This document shows, piece by piece, positions 16,643-24,975 of a stretch of DNA of 51,928 nucleotides. Both the position numbers and the translations under genes were made by a program. Every line of letters begins with the position of its first letter. Within the stretch, counting starts at the first letter, position 1. Origin of the DNA: UBA1731 sp964567665 (GTDB lineage Bacteria > Verrucomicrobiota > Kiritimatiellia > RFP12 > UBA1067); contig CAZMNN010000017.1 in the NCBI GenBank assembly GCA_964567665.1, positions 1 to 51,928 on the forward strand, read 5' to 3'. The notes under the pieces are model-generated. The model worked only from the letters and a program-made list of their open reading frames with translations, had not been told where the DNA came from and made no database searches.

Positions 16643-17965
16643 GTGGAAATTAAGCGAGAGTTTTATTTGAATCAGCTGATCGAGCACAATGGGCTGGTGA
16701 AAGTCATCACGGGACTGTGTCGTGTAGGCAAGAGTTATCTACTATTCAGCCTGTTCAAGAATCATCTCCTCGCCTCAGGTGTCGAGGATTCTCGGATTAT
16801 TGAGATTGCGCTTGATCAGGCAAAATTCGACCAGTTGCTGAATCCGCTTAGGTTGGCGGAGTACATTCGTGCACGGGTGAAGGGCAAGGGGATGTTCTAT
16901 GTGCTCATCGACGAGATTCAGTTGTCGTTGAAGGTAAGGGTGCCAGGCGTGAAACTCACAGCTGTCGCCTCGGAGGACAGGAAGAATGCCTATGTCACAT
17001 TTTACGATGTGCTGAATGAATTTAGAGCGATGCCGAACGTCGATGTCTATGTGACCGGCTCTAACTCGAAGATGTTGTCGAAGGACATCGCGACGAACTT
17101 TCGTGACCGAGGATTTGAAATTAGGGTTTATCCGCTGTCGTTAGGAGAGTATATCGAGGCGACGGGACTGGATAAGTCTGAGGCTTTTGACGAATATCTT
17201 ATTTTTTTTTGTGTGTGGGGGGGTATGCCAATGGCGGCGTTGGAGCGAAATGATGCCGTTCGCTCGAAGTATCTGAAAGACCTGTTTGCGAAGGTGTACA
17301 TGAAAGACATTCGGGAAAGGCAGAAACTGAAGGACGACGCAGTTCTGGAGCGGGTCGCTGATATGCTATTCTCGGTTGTCAGATCGTTGACAAGCCCCTT
17401 CAACATCTCGACGACTTTGCGAACCCAGGCGAAACTGAAGACGACTGACCGAACTGTTAAAAAATATCTTGATTACTTTGACGAGGCATTCCTCTTTTCC
17501 AGGGCGCGGCGATATGATGTTCGCGGACGGAAATACTTGTACTTCCCTAAGAAGTACTATGCAACGGACTTGGGGCTTCGCAATGCGCGGATCAACTTCA
17601 GGCAGTCGGAGGAGACGCATCTTATGGAAAATGCGATTTACAACGAGTTGATTCGCAGGGGGTACAATGTTGATGTCGGGGTCGTTGAGCATTACGGCAA
17701 TGAGAATGGCAAGACGGTTCGTCGGCAATGCGAAATAGATTTTGTGGTCAATCTTGGGATGAAGAAGGTCTATGTCAAGTCGGCGTTTCGAATCGCCGAT
17801 GAGGAGAAGCGAGAACAGGAAACGAGGTCACTCAAATGGAGCGGGGACTTCTTTCGTAAGATTGTCGTGACCTCTGGCACACGCAGACCTCTGCAGGATG
17901 ATGACGGAATTGTGTATGTGGGCGTGATTCCTTTTTTGCTGGAGCCGTCGATTCTGGATGGCTGA
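16643..17965 (+). CDS. AAA_14/DUF4143 family ATPase
   Basis: 440 aa. Walker A is GLCRVGKS (residues 24-31, the family usually has R at the third position rather than C), Walker B is YVLIDEIQ (Asp90/Glu91), and TGSNSKMLS is a sensor-like motif. The C-terminal half is a DUF4143 domain ending in a restriction-endonuclease-like fold region (RRQCEIDFVVN). These ATPases are abundant and mobile in gut bacteria, but their role is not established. Start is GTG 16643 with CAGGAG 9 nt upstream. Codon use and base composition are clearly more AT-rich than the flanks, suggesting transfer. Around residue 187, runs of nine T (17202-17210) and seven G (17217-17223) add a few residues (IFFCVW) where relatives have a short YGG-type turn, yet the frame stays open. 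Confidence 0.82.
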   Translation: MEIKREFYLNQLIEHNGLVKVITGLCRVGKSYLLFSLFKNHLLASGVEDSRIIEIALDQAKFDQLLNPLRLAEYIRARVKGKGMFYVLIDEIQLSLKVRVPGVKLTAVASEDRKNAYVTFYDVLNEFRAMPNVDVYVTGSNSKMLSKDIATNFRDRGFEIRVYPLSLGEYIEATGLDKSEAFDEYLIFFCVWGGMPMAALERNDAVRSKYLKDLFAKVYMKDIRERQKLKDDAVLERVADMLFSVVRSLTSPFNISTTLRTQAKLKTTDRTVKKYLDYFDEAFLFSRARRYDVRGRKYLYFPKKYYATDLGLRNARINFRQSEETHLMENAIYNELIRRGYNVDVGVVEHYGNENGKTVRRQCEIDFVVNLGMKKVYVKSAFRIADEEKREQETRSLKWSGDFFRKIVVTSGTRRPLQDDDGIVYVGVIPFLLEPSILDG

Positions 17966-18010
17966 CGGTTTGTGGTGAATTGCAACTTTTTGCGGGCTTT
18001 TGATTGGTGC

Positions 18011-18039
18011 TTGCCTTTCTGTGCGGGATTTGAGACAAT
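18011..18039 (+). promoter_or_regulatory. Promoter of the hydrogenase/sensor operon
   Basis: TTGCCT (18011-18016), 17-nt spacer, GACAAT (18034-18039). The ATG at 18049 is only 9 nt after the -10 box and has no Shine-Dalgarno, so the message is likely leaderless or nearly so. Confidence 0.6.
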
Positions 18040-18048
18040 AGCGGGCAA

Positions 18049-18324
18049 ATGCAACCAAACGCAACAACTGATGCCGGTGCGAAGCCGAAGATCGTGATCT
18101 GCATGGGCAGCTCATGCTTTGCCAGAGGGAACGAGAAGAACCTTGAGTACTGCGAGAGTTACCTTGATGAGCATGGACTTCGTGACGAAGTGGACTGCGA
18201 ACTTTCCGGCAGCCTCTGCACTGGGAACTGCCCGAACGGCCCGGTCGTGATCGCAAACGGAAAGACCTACACCAACGTCGACAACGGGGTGATGAGGGAC
18301 ATACTGGAGTCGCTGTTCAAATGA
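18049..18324 (+). CDS. Thioredoxin-like [2Fe-2S] ferredoxin-domain protein
   Basis: 91 aa. Four cysteines arranged CMGSSC ... CTGNC followed by PNGPVV are the pattern of NuoE/HydC-type thioredoxin-fold [2Fe-2S] domains, expected to carry one electron to or from a partner. First gene of the operon; its TGA overlaps the ATG of the sensor-type hydrogenase (ATGA), which argues for equal production of the two. A similar domain is encoded again at 21305, before the second hydrogenase, so each H-cluster protein seems to have its own small [2Fe-2S] partner. Cytosolic, no signal. Promoter spacing suggests a leaderless start. Confidence 0.88.
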   Translation: MQPNATTDAGAKPKIVICMGSSCFARGNEKNLEYCESYLDEHGLRDEVDCELSGSLCTGNCPNGPVVIANGKTYTNVDNGVMRDILESLFK

Positions 18325-20066
18325 ACGGGCCTGTCTACACAATAGAAAATGTGTGTCAGGACTGCTACAAGTGCGTCCGGCACTGTCACGTCAAGGCCAT
18401 CCGCATAGTTGGCGGGAAAGCCAGCGTAATACCGGATGCCTGCGTCGCCTGCGGCGAGTGCGTGAAGGTGTGTCCGTCCCATGCGAAGAAGGTGCGCATA
18501 GACCTGCCGCGCCTCCGTCAGCTCCTGACTTCCGGCGCGAAGGTGTACGCATCCGTCGCTCCGAGCTTTGCGGGGTACTTCAAGGGTGTTTCCATCGGTC
18601 GGCTCGCCGCCGCGCTCAAGTCCGTCGGATTCGCGGGCGTGTCGGAGACGGCGCACGGTGCGGAGTCCGTCAGTGCGCACGTCACAAAACTCTATGAGGT
18701 GGCTCCGCGCACGTCGGTCATGATTTCAAGCGCGTGTCCCGCCTGCGTCGACTTCATCAGGAAGTACATGCCGCAGTGGGCGCGGTACATATCGCCGCTT
18801 CCGTCCCCGGTGCGCGCACACGTGAGGCTCTTGAGGGAAAAGCTCGGCGAGGACATAAAGGTCGTCTTCTTCGGGCCTTGCGCCGCCAAGAAGAGCGAAG
18901 CCGATCGCCATCCAGACCAGCTTGCGCTTGCGGTTGTGTTCCCGGCGCTTGAGCAGTTCCTTCTTGAGCAGGGCGTGGATCTTACGGCGGACGGCGAAGA
19001 GGCGGAGCTTGAGCTTGGCCCGGCAGAGGAGGGGCGCTTCTACTGCGTTGAGGGCGGAATGAACGACACGATTCGCGACGGGACGGACAAGGTTCGCTAC
19101 GTCTCCGTCTCCGGTCTCGACAACCTGCACCGGCTGCTTTCCGTGCCGCCCCCTCCGCCGGAGACGGACGCCCGCCCGATCTTCATCGAGGCCCTTGCCT
19201 GCCACGGCGGATGCGTGAACGGCCCCGCGATGCGTCCGGACGCTGGCGGAACCCTCGACGTGCTTCTGCGGACTGACGCAATCTCCCCGATAAGGCCGTC
19301 AGGAACGCGGTGCTTCACCCATTGCGGCGGCGCGAACTATCCGGCGGATCCCGTCAAGGTCGATACGCCGGACGAAGCCACGATGGCCGCCGCGCTTGCG
19401 CGTGTGGGCAAGACCACGAAGGCGGATGAGCACAACTGCGGCGCCTGCGGCTACTCTACATGCCGCGAATTCGCCCGCGCCCTCATCGCCGGCAAGGCCG
19501 AGGAGGCCATGTGCCATACGTTCCTTAAGCGGAACTTCGAGCGGACGTCCAACGCTCTCATCAAGTACATTCCCGCCGGGGTCGTTCTCGTCGACGGCGC
19601 AGGGCGCATCCTGGAGTGCAATCGGATATTCGCCGAGCTTGTGGACGCCACCGTGGAGTACGATGCGCTCGGCGGCCTTGGCGGTCTGCCGTGCGATTCG
19701 TGTCTGCCGGAGTTCTCCGACCTGTTTGCGGGTGCGCTTGAGCACGGAAGCGAAATCGAGAAGTTTCGTCAGCCGCTCAGGGGTCGGCTCGTCAACATAT
19801 CGGTGTTCTCCATCGCGAAGGGCGAGTCTGCGGGCGCCGTCATACAGGACGTGACAGGAAACGAACTCCACCGTGAGCAGATAGCGTCGAAGGCTCGCGA
19901 GGTCATCAAGAAGAACGTCTACACCGTGCAGCAGGTGGCGCGTCTTTTCGGCGAACACATCGCCGAGACGGAGATCATGCTGAACGAGATCGCCGGCGCA
20001 TACGAAAGCGATACGCAGGGGAGGCGTCTCAACGGCGGAAACAGCGACAGTTACCTGAACGGATAG
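18321..20066 (+). CDS. Sensory-type (group C-like) [FeFe] hydrogenase with PAS domain
   Basis: 581 aa. Two [4Fe-4S] ferredoxin motifs at Cys12/15/18/22 and Cys41/44/47/51 are followed by an H-cluster domain with Cys139 in SSACP, Cys187 in FGPCAAKKSE and Cys294/298 in EALACHGGC. The four H-cluster ligands are all present, but the position before Cys139 that holds the proton-relay Cys in catalytic enzymes is Ala138, as in sensory HydS proteins. Then come a further Fe-S domain (NCGACGYSTC with a later Cys, PF04060-like), a PAS domain (IPAGVVLVDGAGRILECN onwards) and a C-terminal helical tail. It probably senses H2 or redox state rather than turning over H2 quickly. It is followed with no gap by a SpoIIE-type phosphatase, its likely output partner. 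No maturation genes (hydE, hydF, hydG) are in the window. Confidence 0.9.
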   Translation: MNGPVYTIENVCQDCYKCVRHCHVKAIRIVGGKASVIPDACVACGECVKVCPSHAKKVRIDLPRLRQLLTSGAKVYASVAPSFAGYFKGVSIGRLAAALKSVGFAGVSETAHGAESVSAHVTKLYEVAPRTSVMISSACPACVDFIRKYMPQWARYISPLPSPVRAHVRLLREKLGEDIKVVFFGPCAAKKSEADRHPDQLALAVVFPALEQFLLEQGVDLTADGEEAELELGPAEEGRFYCVEGGMNDTIRDGTDKVRYVSVSGLDNLHRLLSVPPPPPETDARPIFIEALACHGGCVNGPAMRPDAGGTLDVLLRTDAISPIRPSGTRCFTHCGGANYPADPVKVDTPDEATMAAALARVGKTTKADEHNCGACGYSTCREFARALIAGKAEEAMCHTFLKRNFERTSNALIKYIPAGVVLVDGAGRILECNRIFAELVDATVEYDALGGLGGLPCDSCLPEFSDLFAGALEHGSEIEKFRQPLRGRLVNISVFSIAKGESAGAVIQDVTGNELHREQIASKAREVIKKNVYTVQQVARLFGEHIAETEIMLNEIAGAYESDTQGRRLNGGNSDSYLNG

Positions 20067-21254
20067 ATGGCAGAAGACCTCTTCATAGAGATGGAGTACG
20101 CGCAGTACACCAAGACCGGACAGGCGGCCTGCGGTGACGATGTGCGCTTCCTTGCTGTCGAGCGCGAGAACCGCCACATCGCGGCGCTCTCCGACGGCCT
20201 GGGGTCGGGTGTCAAGGCGAACGTCCTCGCCACCATGACCACGACGATGGCGATAAGCTTCCTGAAGTCCAACCTGCCCACGCTGGAGGCGGTCGAGATA
20301 ATAATGGACTCCCTGCCGGTGTGCGAAGTCAGAAAGATCAGCTACGCCACGTTCTCACTCTTCGACTTCCGTCTTGGCGGCCGCGCCAGGATTGTCGAAA
20401 TGGGCAATCCGGGGTACATACACCTCAGAGGCACGGAGGAGGTGCCGCCCCTGAAGGAGGATCGGCTTGCGAGCCAGCATTGGCCGGATCGCGATATGCG
20501 CGAGTGCGAAGTGGATTTCCGCGCAGGAGACCGCATCGTAATGTGCTCCGACGGTGTGACGCAGGCCGGGCTTGGACAGCGCAGGGACATGAAGTTCGGC
20601 TGGCGGCGTTCCGGAGTGCTGAACTTCGCCCGCGAACGGATTGCCGCCGATCCGGGGATATCCGCCCGCGACCTTTCCGCCGCGATTGCGGCGGAGGCGA
20701 GGGCGATAACGCCCGGATTCTGCAAGGACGACATCAGCTGTCTTGTCGTGTATCTGAGGCATCCCCGCGTAATGCGCGTGCTCACCGGACCGCCGTTCCA
20801 CCGCGAACACGATGCCGAGTACGCGCATCAGGCTCTGCTCGGGCCAGAACACACCGTGATATGCGGCGGCACGTCGGCCAACATAATCGAGCGCGAGCTT
20901 GGCACTTCCATCAGCATTCCGCTGTCCGCAATGCGCAACGCCGGCGGATTGCCGCCGGTCGGCACGGTGAGGGGGATAGGCATCGCAACGGAGGGCATCC
21001 TCACGCTCGACCGGGTTCTCTCGGCGCTTGAGCAGCGTCGCCCTCCGGCGAACGAACCGGCCGCCGCCCGCGCAATCCTTGAGCGCATGATGAGCCACGA
21101 CCGCATAGAGTTCATCATAGGGACGAAGGTCAACGACTGCCACCAGGACCCCAACCTCCCGCAGGATCTGGAGCTTCGCCGCTCGGTGATACGCCGCATG
21201 GCGGCGGTGCTGGAGAAGACGTACCGCAAGGACGTCACGCTTAATTTCTACTGA
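20067..21254 (+). CDS. SpoIIE/PP2C-family protein phosphatase
   Basis: 395 aa, cytosolic. PP2C metal-binding motifs are visible: CGDDV (Asp24/25), LSDGLGSG (Asp43), GDRIVMCSDGVTQAG (~150-165) and DDISCLVVYL (~225). This module removes phosphate from Ser/Thr, classically on anti-sigma-factor antagonists. Downstream (residues ~255-395) is an extra region beginning VICGGTSANIIERELG that hydrogenase-associated SpoIIE proteins carry and whose function is unknown. Starts on the base after the stop of the sensor hydrogenase (TAG-ATG), so it is translationally linked. The plausible circuit is H-cluster/PAS signal to phosphatase to a phosphoprotein target; neither kinase nor target is encoded here. 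Confidence 0.87.
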   Translation: MAEDLFIEMEYAQYTKTGQAACGDDVRFLAVERENRHIAALSDGLGSGVKANVLATMTTTMAISFLKSNLPTLEAVEIIMDSLPVCEVRKISYATFSLFDFRLGGRARIVEMGNPGYIHLRGTEEVPPLKEDRLASQHWPDRDMRECEVDFRAGDRIVMCSDGVTQAGLGQRRDMKFGWRRSGVLNFARERIAADPGISARDLSAAIAAEARAITPGFCKDDISCLVVYLRHPRVMRVLTGPPFHREHDAEYAHQALLGPEHTVICGGTSANIIERELGTSISIPLSAMRNAGGLPPVGTVRGIGIATEGILTLDRVLSALEQRRPPANEPAAARAILERMMSHDRIEFIIGTKVNDCHQDPNLPQDLELRRSVIRRMAAVLEKTYRKDVTLNFY

Positions 21255-21304
21255 CGACAACGCAACATGGCGACAAATCCGAACTCAATCTGAAAGGGAC
21301 AACG

Positions 21305-21568
21305 ATGGAAAAGGTGAAAGTTGAGATATGCTGCGGAACGGCCTGCTATCTGCTCGGCGCAGCCACTCTGATGGACATAGAGGCGCAGCTGCCGGAGAGC
21401 GTCAAGGACAAGGTCGCAATCGAGGCGCGTCCGTGTCTGGATCTCTGCGAGCGCGAGAACCTTGAAGGGGCGCCGTTCGTGCGCTTCAACGGTACGGAGG
21501 TGATGGGCAAGGCATCGCCGGAGAAGGTGATTGCCCGCATCGTCGAACTTGCTTCGGAGGCCTGCTGA
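21305..21568 (+). CDS. Second thioredoxin-like [2Fe-2S] protein
   Basis: 87 aa. CCGTAC and CLDLC supply four spaced cysteines of a NuoE-type [2Fe-2S] thioredoxin fold, followed by a GAPFVRFNG strand. AAAGGG precedes ATG 21305 by about 8 nt. It ends 2 nt before the second hydrogenase and is likely its electron partner, mirroring the pairing at the start of the operon. It is clearly diverged from the 18049 protein, so it is not a recent duplicate. Confidence 0.85.
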   Translation: MEKVKVEICCGTACYLLGAATLMDIEAQLPESVKDKVAIEARPCLDLCERENLEGAPFVRFNGTEVMGKASPEKVIARIVELASEAC

Positions 21569-21570
21569 CC

Positions 21571-22986
21571 ATGCTGAACGGCGCAATGTACATCCGGCGC
21601 GAGCTGATGATCAGGCTCGTGCGCGCTTTCGATTCCGGCGAACTCCGCAGCGAGATCGACCGCATACCGATCAAGCTTCGCCCGAAGGACACGGAATCGT
21701 CCAGATGCTGCCTGTACCACGACAGGGCTGTTCTCAAGTACCGCCTCATGGCTCTGCTTGGGTTCTCCACGGAGGACGAATCGGACGAGGCGATGACGCT
21801 TGCGGAGTATCTGGATCGGCTCGTATCGATGATAGAACGCGGCGAGGATCCGTTCAAGGAGTCCCCGAACCGCTTTTCGCCTCTTTCCGTGTGCGGTCCG
21901 GCCTGTTCGGGGTGTCCCGACTCGAAGATCGTCTCCACGTCGAACTGCCGTGGATGCTTTGCGCGTCCGTGCGTGTACAGCTGCCCGAAGGGAGCCATCT
22001 CGGTCGTGAACGGGCAGTCGGTGATAGATCCCGCCAAGTGCGTGAAGTGCGGACGCTGCATCACGGTGTGTCCATACCATGCCATCGTCAAGACTACGGT
22101 GCCGTGCGAGGAGTCGTGTCCCGTGGGGGCGATTCGCAAGAACGCACGTGGCGTCGCGGAGATAGATTTCAGGAAGTGCATATACTGCGGCAAGTGCTTC
22201 AACGCCTGCCCGTTCAGCGCAGTCATGGAGCGGTCTCAGCTTCTTGAGGTGCTGCTTGCGATGAAGCGCGGCGAGAGGCTTGTGGCCATGGTTGCGCCGG
22301 CGGCGGACAGGCAGTTCCCCGGAACGATCGAGCAGCTTCTCGCGGCTTGCGCCAAGGCCGGATTTTCCGACGTCATGGAAGTGGCGCTCGGTGCGGAGAT
22401 GACCACGGCGCATGAGGCGGCGGAATTCATCGAGCGGATGGAGAAGGATCCGAAGTCGCTGATGACAACATCGTGCTGCCCCGCCTACGTGAACCTCGTC
22501 GCAAAGCATTTCCCAGACTTCATAGACCATGTTTCGCTCACACCAAGCCCGATGGTGTTCGCCCGCGAGATAGTCAAGCAGCGCGATCCGTCTGCTAAGA
22601 CCGTGTTCGTAGGCCCGTGCGTCGCAAAACGCAGCGAGGCGCGTCGCAAGGCGGTCGATTACGTGCTTTCGTTCGAGGAGCTTGGAGCGCTTCTTGCAGG
22701 ACGCAGGATTGACATCCTCGCCTGTGAACCGCACAAGCTTGAGCGTCCGGCGGACAGCACGGCGCGGAACTACGCCCGCAGCTGCGGCGTCACCGAGGCG
22801 GTGCTTGCGGAGGCGGCGGCGAAGATCCCGGGATTCAAGCTGAATTCCCAGCAGGTCAACGGAATCGACAGGAAGACGTGCGGTGTGCTCAAGCTGCACG
22901 CCACCGGCAGGACAGGCGTGAACTTCCTTGAAGTCATGGCCTGCCCCGGCGGATGCGTGAACGGCCCCTGTTCGCTCACGAAGTAG
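21571..22986 (+). CDS. [FeFe] hydrogenase, group B-like
   Basis: 471 aa. A ~110-aa N-terminal extension (RRELMIRLVRAFDSGEL onwards) is typical of this group. A cysteine-rich electron-relay region follows with NCRGC...CVYSCP, CVKCGRCITVCP, CEESCP and CIYCGKCFNACP, enough for three or four Fe-S clusters. H-cluster loops are TTSCCPAYV, VGPCVAKRSE and EVMACPGGCVNGPC; both cysteines of the first loop are kept, so the proton-relay Cys missing in the 18321 protein is present here and catalysis is expected. Shine-Dalgarno GGAGG lies at about 21555. Cytosolic. The last 11 bp overlap the convergent phoR gene. Direction of H2 chemistry is not predictable from sequence. Confidence 0.92.
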   Translation: MLNGAMYIRRELMIRLVRAFDSGELRSEIDRIPIKLRPKDTESSRCCLYHDRAVLKYRLMALLGFSTEDESDEAMTLAEYLDRLVSMIERGEDPFKESPNRFSPLSVCGPACSGCPDSKIVSTSNCRGCFARPCVYSCPKGAISVVNGQSVIDPAKCVKCGRCITVCPYHAIVKTTVPCEESCPVGAIRKNARGVAEIDFRKCIYCGKCFNACPFSAVMERSQLLEVLLAMKRGERLVAMVAPAADRQFPGTIEQLLAACAKAGFSDVMEVALGAEMTTAHEAAEFIERMEKDPKSLMTTSCCPAYVNLVAKHFPDFIDHVSLTPSPMVFAREIVKQRDPSAKTVFVGPCVAKRSEARRKAVDYVLSFEELGALLAGRRIDILACEPHKLERPADSTARNYARSCGVTEAVLAEAAAKIPGFKLNSQQVNGIDRKTCGVLKLHATGRTGVNFLEVMACPGGCVNGPCSLTK

Positions 22987-24277
22987 CCTTGCCGGTGCGC
23001 GAGACGGGCAGCCGCACGGTGAAGACCGTGCGGTCTCCCGGCGAGGACTCCACCGACACCTGCCCGCCGTGCAGGATTGCGATGTGCTTGACAATGGCAA
23101 GGCCAAGCCCCGTGCCGCCGAGAGAGCGGCTTCTTGCCCTGTCCACCCTGTAGAACCGATTGAAAAGGTGCGGCAGATGCTCCGCCGGAATGCCGATTCC
23201 GTAGTCCGTGACGGAAATCTCCGCCATGTCGCCGGTCACACGGGAATCGATGTCAACGCGCTCCGCACCTGAGTACCTGAATGCGTTCTCCACAAGGTTG
23301 ACGACGGCCTGCTCGATGAGATGCGGATCGCCGATCACGGTTGCCGGATCGTTTCTCTTCACCTTCAACTGGATGTTCGACTGCCTTGCGCGGCCGGATT
23401 CGAGCGTCGCGACGGTGTCGATGATCTTCTCAAGCGGAATCGGCACAAAATCTGGATGGGATTCCGTCTGCTCTCGCTCTATTTGGGCCAGGGCGAGGAC
23501 GTCCCGCACGAGTGCGTTCAGCCGTTTCGCCTGGTCGTGTATGATGTCCATCAGCTCACGCCGCTCGTCCGCATCGAGCATTGTGCCGTCGCCTATCATC
23601 TCCACAGCCCCGACGATCGCCGTTATCGGAGTCTTCAGCTCGTGCGTGACGTTGGCGGTGAACTCGCGTCGGAAGCGTTCGTTCGCCTCCGCCGCCTTCA
23701 GCGCCTGCATCTGCTCGTCAAGCCGTCCGGAAAGGCTGCGCGTCAGGATGAATATCAGCGAGACGACCATCGCGCCGACGATGCCGGCGGTCATGAAGCC
23801 GTGCTTTGCAAGCCTCACCGGTTCAAGCACCCCGTTGTACGGAACGGCAAGCCTCACCACTCTGTCGCCGGATTTGCTTGCGCAGTAGAGCTGGTACGAG
23901 CCGAGCGTTTCCGATCTGCGGCGCACAACGCCGACCTCTCCGGTGAACGCCCGGTGGATCTCGTCGCGTGTCAGATGGTTGCCGGTGACAGCATCCGTGT
24001 CGTATGCGACAGAGCCGTCCGGCTCTACGACCGTCACCCTTATGCCCTGCCTGTGCCGGTCGTCGCAGAAGCGCCGGACGGCGGCCATGTCGCCGTTCTT
24101 CAGCGGTTCTGCAAGCATGGCGGCGGCGAATGCGGTGCGCTCGCGGATGTCGCTTTCCGCAAGCGTCTCCACCACATCCGTGAAGCTGTGCGTCTGGACG
24201 AGCAGCACAACGCCGAACACGACGATTCCGATGATGGCCATCACGGTGACGGCCCAGCTTTTGCCAACGTGTTTCAT
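22976..24277 (-). CDS. phoR: PhoR-like sensor histidine kinase
   Basis: 433 aa. TM1 residues ~8-28, an extracytoplasmic segment ~30-155, TM2 ~160-179, then HisKA with the phospho-acceptor in VTHELKTPI (His212), and an ATPase domain with N-box VVNLVENAF, G boxes DYGIGIP and GGTGLGLAIVK. No clear HAMP or PAS domain. It shares TGATG with the end of phoB, so both are one unit; ATG 24277 is preferred over an upstream in-frame ATG for this reason. The layout, together with the Na/Pi transporter upstream in the same operon, supports phosphate sensing. Gene end overlaps the hydrogenase gene by 11 bp from the opposite strand. Confidence 0.86.
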   Translation of the reverse strand: MKHVGKSWAVTVMAIIGIVVFGVVLLVQTHSFTDVVETLAESDIRERTAFAAAMLAEPLKNGDMAAVRRFCDDRHRQGIRVTVVEPDGSVAYDTDAVTGNHLTRDEIHRAFTGEVGVVRRRSETLGSYQLYCASKSGDRVVRLAVPYNGVLEPVRLAKHGFMTAGIVGAMVVSLIFILTRSLSGRLDEQMQALKAAEANERFRREFTANVTHELKTPITAIVGAVEMIGDGTMLDADERRELMDIIHDQAKRLNALVRDVLALAQIEREQTESHPDFVPIPLEKIIDTVATLESGRARQSNIQLKVKRNDPATVIGDPHLIEQAVVNLVENAFRYSGAERVDIDSRVTGDMAEISVTDYGIGIPAEHLPHLFNRFYRVDRARSRSLGGTGLGLAIVKHIAILHGGQVSVESSPGDRTVFTVRLPVSRTGKATS

Positions 24278-24966
24278 CAGCTTATGCGGTAGCCTACGCC
24301 GCGGATCGTCTCGATGTGTCTCGCCCATCCGCCGAGCTTTTTCCTGAGACCCACCATCTGCACGTCTATCGTTCTCTCAGTCACGATCTTCTGTCCATCG
24401 GAGATTCTGTCTATGATCATCAGCCGCGTGAATACGCGGTTGCGGTTCGAGACGAGAAGTTCGAGTATCCTGTATTCGCTCAGCGTGAGCGAAAGATCCG
24501 AACCGTCAACCCGCACAGTGTGCGTCGTGTCGTCGATCGCCAGGCCGTCAAGTTCGAGCGTTTCGGACTGGCTGCTGTCCGGACGGCGCAGTACGGCGCG
24601 TATGCGGGCGAGCAGTATCTCCTTCGAGAACGGCTTTGTGACGTAGTCGCTTGCGCCGGCGTCGAGACCTGCGACTACGTCGCGCTCGTCGCTTTTTGCG
24701 GTGAGCATGATTATCGGGACGCTCCGAGTGTCGTGGTTTGCGCGGATGCGTCTGCACACCTCCATGCCGTCCATTCCGGGAAGCATGACGTCGAGAAGCA
24801 CGAGCTGAGGGTGTTCATGCTCTACCAGTTCGCATCCTGTGCGGCCGTTGTCCGCCTCGATGACGTTCACGTATCCCGCAGAGCGCAGCGCGAGCACGAT
24901 CACGCGGCGGATTGCCGCCTCGTCCTCGATTACCGCTATCTTGATGTCGTTCCTCAAAACGTCCAT
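24277..24966 (-). CDS. phoB: PhoB-like response regulator
   Basis: 229 aa, OmpR/PhoB family. Receiver domain with Asp59 in LVLLDVMLPGMDG as phosphorylation site, Thr in IIMLTAK and Lys in YVTKPFS, followed by a winged-helix DNA-binding domain (LTLSEYRILELLV, TRLMIIDRISDG, VQMVGLRKKLG). Activates phosphate-starvation genes when phosphorylated by its partner kinase. TGATG overlap couples it to phoR. An extended -10 box TGA-TACAAT ends exactly one base before ATG 24966, so if that promoter is used, translation must start later, probably at TTG 24957. Identity as PhoB rests on the operon partners. Confidence 0.86.
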   Translation of the reverse strand: MDVLRNDIKIAVIEDEAAIRRVIVLALRSAGYVNVIEADNGRTGCELVEHEHPQLVLLDVMLPGMDGMEVCRRIRANHDTRSVPIIMLTAKSDERDVVAGLDAGASDYVTKPFSKEILLARIRAVLRRPDSSQSETLELDGLAIDDTTHTVRVDGSDLSLTLSEYRILELLVSNRNRVFTRLMIIDRISDGQKIVTERTIDVQMVGLRKKLGGWARHIETIRGVGYRIS

Positions 24967-24975
24967 ATTGTATCA
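24967..24975 (-). promoter_or_regulatory. Possible internal extended -10 promoter for phoB-phoR
   Basis: On the minus strand TGA-TACAAT, with TACAAT at 24972-24967, directly abuts ATG 24966. No convincing -35. If real it would serve a phoB start 3 codons further in (TTG 24957). Confidence 0.35.

Noticed and set aside
17196..17226. Frameshift pseudogene in the DUF4143 ATPase
   Set aside because: Despite homopolymer runs the frame continues through the conserved C-terminal half; only a few extra residues result.
24277..24328. Longer PhoR start at 24328
   Set aside because: It would overlap phoB by 52 nt and add charged residues before TM1; the TGATG junction at 24277 is the normal coupling seen elsewhere in this window.
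22976..24966. PhoR/PhoB pair as the output of the hydrogenase sensor
   Set aside because: They are convergent with the hydrogenase operon and transcriptionally tied to the Na/Pi transporter, so phosphate control is the simpler reading.
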